Assembly (NCBI GenBank): GCA_947474415.1
Contig: CANJKD010000045.1
Location: forward strand, 1-9,282
Reading direction: 5' to 3'
Origin: Burkholderiales bacterium
GTDB taxonomy: Bacteria > Pseudomonadota > Gammaproteobacteria > Burkholderiales > Burkholderiaceae_C
DNA length: 9,282 nt
Below, piece after piece: positions 1-9,282 of this stretch; the first letter of the stretch is position 1, and each line of letters opens with the position of its first letter. A model generated the notes under the pieces. That model was not told the DNA's origin and searched no databases. It saw only the letters and a list, made by a program, of their open reading frames with translations. The translations under genes and the position numbers were made by a program.

Positions 1-112
1 TGCACGAAACAGCGCCTCGTGGAGCATACGTTACAAACTATTATGGCACTACATTTCACTCTTTGAGCGACCCCCAGCATCCATGCGGGCTAGCGGCCGA
101 CGAGATCGGGAA

Positions 113-181
113 ACGGGCCGGAAAGTGACAAAGTCGGGCTAGGCCGGCCAGCATCAAGGCCCAAGTCGTCGGTTAGGGTAT
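113..181 (-). other. PEP-CTERM sorting signal interrupted by a stop codon at its Glu
   Basis: Read on the minus strand in the frame of the upstream gene, the codons are CCG ATA CCC TAA CCG ACG ACT TGG GCC, then L-M-L-A-G-L-A-R-L-C-H-F-P-A-R. Canonical signals read V-P-E-P-T-T-W-A-L-M-L-A-G-L-A-x-L-G-F-x-x-R-R-R. TAA differs from GAA (Glu) by one base. The Arg-rich end is also eroded (P-A-R-F in place of a basic cluster), and the open frame runs on to a TGA at 56-58. Confidence 0.75.
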
Positions 182-664
182 CGGGTCGATATCCGAACGC
201 ATCTGGGCCGCGTAGAAGTCGCCATTGCTGACAGTGCCGGCCAAGACGATGTCCTGCCAATTGCCGTCTTCGACCAAGTTGATCCCGTTCGCATAGGCCT
301 CCAGGGGCACTGGGCCTCCGTCCGAGCGGAAGTTGATGTGGAAGAACGTGTTTCCAGCAACGCCGCTCAGCTCGGAAGTGTCGCTGAGCACGAGACTGCC
401 ATCCTTCGTTTGCTCCCAGAAGTTGTACTGGTTGCTGAACGTCGTGGTGAGCTTCGCGCCATCCCAGAGGCCATAATCTTGGTTGATCGTTTCGCAGCAG
501 AAAGCGACACTCTGAATCAGGGTGCCATTCTGGTAGGTGTTGCCGGTGACTGTGCCATTCACCTCCGTGTCTTCCAGCTGAACCAGGTAGTTGTTGGCCG
601 CTTGGGCCGACGTCGCCGCAAGGATCGCCATCGACGCTGCGGTCAGTAAAGCTAAAATTTTCAT
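173..664 (-). CDS. Secreted protein, probable PEP-CTERM protein truncated before its sorting signal, 163 aa
   Basis: A small exported protein of unknown function. The N-terminus MKILALLTAASMAILAATSA with QAA following is a clear Sec signal peptide, cut at about residue 22-23. The mature part is acidic and rich in Asn, Thr, Gly and Asp, with no motif I recognise; it has a CC pair (FCCETINQDYG) and a beta-rich look. The start is supported by GGGGGA nine bases before ATG. The frame ends ...SDIDPIP-stop, and continues after the TAA as PTTWALMLAGLARL, the remainder of a PEP-CTERM signal (P-E-P, then a hydrophobic segment, then Arg). So the stop replaces the Glu of the PEP motif. The protein as read would be released instead of anchored. 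Its base composition is visibly less GC-rich than that of the UvrA-like gene, as is common for PEP-CTERM cargo. An IS5 remnant lies about 220 bp upstream. Confidence 0.75.
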   Translation of the reverse strand: MKILALLTAASMAILAATSAQAANNYLVQLEDTEVNGTVTGNTYQNGTLIQSVAFCCETINQDYGLWDGAKLTTTFSNQYNFWEQTKDGSLVLSDTSELSGVAGNTFFHINFRSDGGPVPLEAYANGINLVEDGNWQDIVLAGTVSNGDFYAAQMRSDIDPIP

Positions 665-728
665 GATGCAATTCCCCCGTTAAAGTGAAAATGTCTGCCC
701 ACGCGCGCAATTCGGCGAAGTCCTCTAG

Positions 729-743
729 TCAACCGTGGGTCCC
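729..743 (-). promoter_or_regulatory. Weak candidate promoter of the secreted-protein gene (sigma54-like, or a TTGACT -35)
   Basis: On the minus strand GGGACCCACGGTTGA has GG and TTG spaced as in a sigma54 -24/-12 promoter (GG-N10-GC), but with GA in place of GC and a poor middle. The overlapping TTGACT could instead be a sigma70 -35, although no good -10 follows at 16-18 bp. PEP-CTERM genes in some floc-forming Burkholderiales are known to depend on RpoN with PrsK/PrsR, which is why it is listed. Confidence 0.2.
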
Positions 744-871
744 AGTTTTGGGTGCAAGTGCAGATTCAGGTTCGGCAGTGACACGCGGTACTCAAATCGC
801 CACAGAGGCTAGTCGAGCGATTCCGTTCTGACGCTCTCATTGCGCGCAGGTCTACCCTCTGAATGCGGGGG

Positions 872-884
872 GAGGTGAAACCTC
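872..884. repeat. Short inverted repeat GAGGT-GAA-ACCTC
   Basis: A 5-bp inverted repeat with a 3-base centre lies directly outside the IS5-type end, about 210 bp upstream of the secreted-protein gene. It may be an operator half-site pair or chance. It may also have been the insertion target of the IS. Confidence 0.25.
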
Positions 885-886
885 TA

Positions 887-1198
887 GGATAGGTCTGATC
901 AATAGCCATCCAGCAGGTGCTGCAACGGGATCGCATGAATTCGGTGTTTGCCGGATCGATGCACGCACCGAAGCGGGCTGTGAAGGCGTCTTCATGTCAC
1001 TTCGGCCCGATTTCACGCCGCATTCGTCATCTGCGTGCGGACTTTTCTATCCAGTAGGTCAAGCGTTTCACGCGCAATCCACAGATTGCTCAGCCCGAAC
1101 ATCGTGACGAGTTGGGCCGTGTCTTTCTTCAGCCCACGGTAGCGCACCTTCACATGCCAGAACTGGCGCTTGATGACCCGAAACCGGTGCTCGAGTCG
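887..1198 (-). mobile_element. Remnant of an IS5-family insertion sequence (3' part with one end)
   Basis: The element runs on the minus strand from a truncated transposase (1198) through about 125 bp of non-coding DNA to a probable terminal repeat at 887-907. Read inward from the outer edge that end is GGATAGGTCTGATCAATAGC, similar in its opening to the GGAAGGTGCGAATAAG ends of IS5. It is preceded by CTAG or TCTA, which fits the short YTAR-type target of the IS5 group. The other end and most of the transposase are absent. The exact first base of the repeat is uncertain by one. Confidence 0.6.
1013..1198 (-). pseudogene. IS5-family transposase, C-terminal fragment
   Basis: Sixty-one residues in one frame: RLEHRFRVIKRQFWHVKVRY, then RGLKKDTAQLVTMFGLSNLW, then IARETLDLL and a short tail before TGA. 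The pattern 'EH-x-F-x-V-I-K-x-x-F...K-x-R-Y-R-G-L-x-K-x-T-A-Q-L...L-x-N-L' is the C-terminal DDE region of IS5-type transposases; the Glu of EH is the third catalytic acid. The first two catalytic Asp regions are missing, since upstream of about 1198 the frame no longer resembles a transposase. It cannot be active. An intact copy elsewhere in the genome is possible. Confidence 0.85.
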
Positions 1199-1292
1199 GG
1201 GTAATGGGGCGCGGCACTGGCATGGTCTGTCTTCACTCGAACCGACATCGGCCGCCTACCCGTGAACCGAATCCACGGATCAGGACAGTGGT

Positions 1293-1460
1293 TCAGTCGC
1301 CTGTGCCAGCGCGATGCAACGCTTCCCGGAACGCAACGCCACCGGACGCCACCCTGAAGGGTTGCAGCCATGCCCTGATCCGGTTGACGGTCTTGACATT
1401 TGGCACCGTTGCCTGGAAGTCCTCGAACGCCCTCCACGCCTGGTCCAAGTGACCCGCGCA
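1293..1460 (-). pseudogene. Unrecognised coding relic, 55 codons without a start
   Basis: One frame between two stops encodes a protein-like sequence with balanced composition: HLDQAWRAFEDFQATVPNVK, then TVNRIRAWLQPF, then GGVAFREALHRAGTGD and a TGA stop. It has no ATG, GTG or TTG with a ribosome site that would give a plausible gene. I do not recognise the family. It sits between the binding-protein relic and the IS5 remnant, so it is probably a fragment brought in or cut by rearrangement. It could also be a chance open frame in GC-rich DNA. Confidence 0.3.
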
Positions 1461-1499
1461 TCATCGCCATGGGCGAAGTACGCCCTTTCCGCGACCGAG

Positions 1500-1624
1500 C
1501 TATTCGTCCTGGATGCTCCCGAGGAAGCTCCCGGTCTTCGTGATGCCCTGCGCTTGGGCCGCCGCTGATTCGGCAGCGAACCCGGCGGCGACGAGCGCCG
1601 CGACCAGATGGCCTTCTTGCTCTT
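1500..1624 (-). pseudogene. Relic of a second LIV-type periplasmic binding protein, signal-peptide end
   Basis: It follows the first relic by about 30 bp in the same direction, as in tandem binding-protein genes. The expected start codon is AAG instead of ATG (AAG-AGC-AAG-AAG-GCC-ATC, K/M-S-K-K-A-I). A loss of bases follows, and the frame then reads LVAALVAAGFAAESAAAQAQ and GITKTGSFLGSIQD. That is a clear lipoprotein-free Sec signal peptide with an Ala-rich cleavage zone, followed by the 'GIT-T-E-I-x-L-G-S-I-Q-D' opening usual for LIV binding proteins. A TAG stop comes directly afterwards (1500-1502) and the homology ends. So it is broken at the start codon, in frame, and by truncation. Confidence 0.7.
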
Positions 1625-1656
1625 CTCTGTGACTCGCGATCTGGCGCCGTGGGTTG

Positions 1657-2026
1657 TCACTCGCTCAGGTAGTCGGTCACCTGCACCCACTTGCCGTTCT
1701 GGACCTGCGACAGCCGAGTCCGGTTCGTGCCGAGGTGCTTCGTCTTGGAGAAGACGATCTCGTCGGCGCCGAACATGTCGCGCGGCCGCGTGTACTTCTG
1801 CAGGGCCGCGATAAAGGTCTCGGTCGTCAGGGCGGGCCTAGCCCGGCGGGCGACGTCGGCGAAGATGCTGATCACCAGGTCGCCGTAGACCGACATGATG
1901 GTCGGCTCCTCGTTGAACTTGGCCTTGTAGGCTTGGCCCCAATCGCGGATGTTCTTCGAGGCATCGTCCGGCCAGGTTGCCGGTCTTGTGAATGTCGCTG
2001 ATGGGTCGCTCTGCAAAGCTTGGCAT
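1657..2026 (-). pseudogene. Relic of a LIV-type periplasmic binding protein, C-terminal third, frameshifted
   Basis: This is the C-terminal part of a periplasmic substrate-binding protein of the branched-chain amino acid ABC importer family (Peripla_BP_6 type). Recognisable segments are DWGQAYKAKFNEEPTIMSVY, then TTETFIAALQKYTRPRDMFG, then LGTNRTRLSQVQNGKWVQVT and the end DYLSE; these match the typical order 'YKAKF...E-P...SVYGY', 'DMFG' and 'RLSQ...NG.W..V.DY'. The start of the homology is in another frame: SDIHKTGNL, then one extra G at about 1972, then PDDASKNIRDWG. About 120 of some 380-400 residues remain; the front is missing at about 2026 beside a 20-bp palindrome. No start codon or ribosome site fits. 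It is not functional as read. Confidence 0.82.
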
Positions 2027-2027
2027 A

Positions 2028-2047
2028 GACCCCTATGCATAGGGGTC
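2028..2047. repeat. Perfect 20-bp palindrome
   Basis: GACCCCTATGCATAGGGGTC is identical to its own reverse complement over 20 bases. It sits just where recognisable binding-protein coding sequence begins on the minus strand (about 2026), so it marks or lies next to the break that removed the front two thirds of that gene. It could be an operator, a fused pair of element ends, or an insertion target. Confidence 0.6.
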
Positions 2048-2133
2048 GAACAGCGTCATTCATCCGCCATCGATGACCGGCAGCTTCCACCTGATTGCGG
2101 CCATTCGACCGTCACGCCCCGACAGACCCTGGC

Positions 2134-2154
2134 TTGTCGTTCGCAGCACGACAA
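2134..2154. repeat. Perfect 7-bp stem hairpin downstream of the UvrA-like gene
   Basis: TTGTCGT-TCGCAGC-ACGACAA forms a perfect 7-bp stem with a 7-nt loop, about 33 bp after the stop codon. There is no following T-run on either strand. It could act as a transcript-end structure for the UvrA-like gene, or belong to an intergenic repeat running over about 2060-2160. Neither can be decided from one window. Confidence 0.3.
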
Positions 2155-2186
2155 CCGCCGCCGCGAACTCATCACCGGCCCGCCTC

Positions 2187-8087
<5,901 letters not shown>

Positions 8088-8115
8088 GGCTTGCCTTTGG
8101 GGAACGAAGCGAAAG

Positions 8116-8121
8116 ATTCTA
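8116..8121 (-). promoter_or_regulatory. Possible -10 element for the UvrA-like gene
   Basis: On the minus strand TAGAAT lies about 30 bases before the chosen ATG at 8087, in the most A/T-rich part of the 135-bp intergenic gap. No good -35 (TTGACA-like) stands 16-18 bp upstream; the matching positions read CTGCGC or CCTGCG. I also see no LexA-type CTGT-N8-ACAG box in this gap, so SOS control is not supported by the sequence. Confidence 0.25.
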
Positions 8122-8165
8122 GGGACGTGGCGTAGCCCGCGCAGGGTGGGGCCATGCAGCGCAAG

Positions 8166-8183
8166 CGCCATCGACTGATGGCG
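8166..8183 (-). terminator. Perfect hairpin after the hydrolase gene, no T-tract
   Basis: A 7-bp perfect stem CGCCATC/GATGGCG with a 4-nt loop lies about 40 bp after the hydrolase stop and before the UvrA-like gene. There is no run of T after it, so it is not a classical intrinsic terminator. It may be a weak terminator, an mRNA-end stabiliser, or chance in GC-rich DNA. Confidence 0.25.
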
Positions 8184-8222
8184 ACGCGATGCGCGTTCGG
8201 GTGCCCCCGGCCGCGCCGGAAA

Positions 8223-9062
8223 CTACGCGGCGCCGAGGAATCGCTCGACCAGCGCGAACTGCTGCGGCGTGTTCAGCGCCGGCGCATGGCCGCAGCCTGC
8301 GATCTCGGCCACCACGGCGCGCGGGCCGCGGTTGCGCATCTGCTCCGCCGTATCGGGCAGCAGCAGGTCGGAGCTTTCACCGCGCAGGCAGAGCACCGGG
8401 ATGTCGAGGCTGTCCCACTCGTCCCAGCGCAGGTAGTCGTCGGTGTGGTGGGTGAACTGCATCACCATCGCCGGGTCGTAGTGCGGCGTCACGCGGCCGT
8501 CGGGCAGGCGCCGCGTTGAGGTCTCGGTCAGGCGCCGCCATTGCGCATCGCTGAGCCAGCCATAGGGCTTGTACACGGTGCGGAAGTACCGTTCCAGCTC
8601 GCTCACGGTGTCGAATGCGGCCGGTTTGCCGGCGTAGCCGCGAATGCGTTCGATAGCGGCCTTGCCCGTCTCGGGGCCGTTGTCGTTCAGCACCAGCTTG
8701 CGCACCCGGCCACGCAAGGTGGTGGCCGCCGCAACGGTGCCGATGGCGCCACCCATCGAGGTGCCGATCCAGTGGAATCGCGCGAGGCCCAGTTGATCGA
8801 CGAGCGTGGTGGCGAGCTTGACGTAGAACGCGAGGCAGTACTCGCGCTCGGGCGCGGGGCTCCACTGGCTCAGGCCGCGCCCGATCGTGTCGGGGCAGAT
8901 CACGCGGTAGCGCTGCGACAGGTGCGCGGCGATGTCGTCCATGTCGCGGCAGGTGCGCGCCAGCCCGTGCCAGGCGATCACCACGTCGCCTTGCTGCGCG
9001 CCCCACTCGGTGTAGTGGAGTTCGCGGCCTTCGCAGCTCAGGTAATGCGACGCAGGGCTCAT
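8223..9062 (-). CDS. alpha/beta hydrolase, 279 aa
   Basis: A cytoplasmic alpha/beta-fold hydrolase without a signal peptide. The catalytic triad can be read: the nucleophile elbow G-T-S-M-G-G puts the serine at about residue 102, the acid is probably Asp232 in RGESSDLLL, and the histidine is His259 in GCGHAPAL. The oxyanion-hole HG lies at 32-33 (AWHGLARTCRDMD), followed by CPDTIGRGLS, typical of the esterase/epoxide hydrolase/C-C hydrolase group. A cap-like segment lies at about 130-215. The length of 279 aa is usual for the family. The ATG start overlaps the stop of the permease gene (ATGA), which supports this start and implies translational coupling. Its place in a LIV-type transporter operon suggests it acts on an imported ester, amide or lactone, but this is inference; the substrate is unknown. 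Confidence 0.9.
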   Translation of the reverse strand: MSPASHYLSCEGRELHYTEWGAQQGDVVIAWHGLARTCRDMDDIAAHLSQRYRVICPDTIGRGLSQWSPAPEREYCLAFYVKLATTLVDQLGLARFHWIGTSMGGAIGTVAAATTLRGRVRKLVLNDNGPETGKAAIERIRGYAGKPAAFDTVSELERYFRTVYKPYGWLSDAQWRRLTETSTRRLPDGRVTPHYDPAMVMQFTHHTDDYLRWDEWDSLDIPVLCLRGESSDLLLPDTAEQMRNRGPRAVVAEIAGCGHAPALNTPQQFALVERFLGAA

Positions 9063-9282
9063 TCCGCTTTCGCCTTGCGTGGCCTGCCCATGGCCCGCAA
9101 GCGCCCCACCACGCCACTCGGAAAGTGATAGACCGAGAGCACGAACAGGACGCCGAGCCAGAGCAGCCAGCGGTCGGGCGAGATCAGTTGCGACAGCACC
9201 GGCACGCCGTCGGCGGCCGACTGCAGCTGCAACGATGCGAGCTTCATCAGGTCTTGCAGATAGCTCTGCGCCAGCACGAACA
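9059..9282 (-). CDS. livM: LIV-type ABC transporter permease, C-terminal end (partial, LivM-like)
   Basis: This is the last part of an inner-membrane permease of a branched-chain amino acid type ABC importer; the gene continues beyond the right edge of the window. About 73 residues are visible, reading FVLAQSYLQDLMKLAS and then DRWLLWLGVLFVLSVYHFPSG before a basic tail (GRPRKAKAE). The pattern of an amphipathic stretch, one final membrane helix (WLLWLGVLFVLSVYHF) and an F-P-x-G-V-x-G-R-L ending is what I know from LivM-family permeases. The stop codon TGA overlaps the ATG of the downstream hydrolase (ATGA). The GTG at 9277 is internal and not a start. The transported substrate cannot be read from this end; LIV-family systems also carry amides, short-chain organic acids and aromatic compounds. 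Confidence 0.82.
   Translation of the reverse strand, partial: FVLAQSYLQDLMKLASLQLQSAADGVPVLSQLISPDRWLLWLGVLFVLSVYHFPSGVVGRLRAMGRPRKAKAE

Larger units (their letters stand above)
665..886. other. Intergenic region upstream of the secreted-protein gene
   Basis: No open frame here looks coding. It should contain the promoter of the secreted-protein gene; only the weak candidate at 729-743 and the short inverted repeat at 872-884 stand out. Confidence 0.4.

Noticed and set aside
44..59. Sigma54-like TGGCAC-N5-TTCAC on the plus strand at the left edge
   Set aside because: The -12 GC is missing and no plus-strand gene follows within the window.
90..710. A 206-codon minus-strand frame overlapping the secreted-protein gene
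   Set aside because: Low-complexity, Arg/His/Gly-rich translation; the overlapping 163-codon frame has a signal peptide and a ribosome site, and its frame explains the PEP-CTERM remnant.
1204..1568. Plus-strand open frames of 82 and 84 codons
   Set aside because: They are antisense to the minus-strand relic and IS region, lack ribosome sites, and show no recognisable protein features.
1280..1690. A 136-codon minus-strand frame over the second binding-protein relic
   Set aside because: Arg/Ser-rich shadow frame; the recognisable signal-peptide sequence is in the neighbouring frame.
8088..8171. Upstream ATG at 8171 as the start of the UvrA-like gene
   Set aside because: The 28 extra residues do not resemble UvrA N-termini, the ATG lies inside a hairpin without a ribosome site, and the inner ATG at 8087 has AAAGG upstream and begins where family homology begins.
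8130..8222. Possible small RNA or tRNA-like sequence between the hydrolase and UvrA-like genes
   Set aside because: Only one simple hairpin is present; no cloverleaf arms, CCA end or anticodon arm could be drawn.

Overview
The window looks like a chromosomal segment of a high-GC betaproteobacterium of the order Burkholderiales (Rubrivivax/Leptothrix/Piscinibacter-like). This is inferred from strong G/C third-position bias, a branched-chain amino acid (LIV) ABC transporter with an ATGA-overlapping hydrolase gene, a PEP-CTERM (exosortase-type) protein, a double-length UvrA-like protein, and GC-rich dispersed repeats of a type common in that order. All genes and gene relics are on the minus strand, so transcription runs from the right edge to the left.

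Right edge to left: (1) the 3' end of a LIV permease gene (livM-like), cut by the window edge; (2) an alpha/beta hydrolase overlapping it by ATGA, so probably translationally coupled; (3) after about 135 bp, a single 1966-residue UvrA-like protein with four complete ABC nucleotide-binding halves, i.e. two UvrA proteins in one chain; (4) a decay zone from about 2190 to 890 holding the C-terminal part of one LIV-type periplasmic binding protein (frameshifted), the signal-peptide end of a second one (start codon lost, frameshifted), an unrecognised coding relic, and the C-terminus and one end of an IS5-family element; (5) a small secreted protein whose reading frame stops exactly at the Glu codon of a PEP-CTERM sorting signal.

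The two observations most worth following are: (a) the UvrA-like gene carries at least two, probably three, in-frame insertions of GC-rich palindromic dispersed repeats, visible because the four halves of the protein can be compared with one another; two of them are copies of one approximately 69-bp repeat in opposite orientations; (b) the secreted protein appears to have lost its exosortase membrane-anchor signal by a one-base Glu-to-stop change, with the rest of the motif (PTTWALMLAGLA) still readable in frame after the stop.

No RNA genes, CRISPR arrays or complete mobile elements were found. All calls were made by eye from the sequence and family knowledge; no database search was run.
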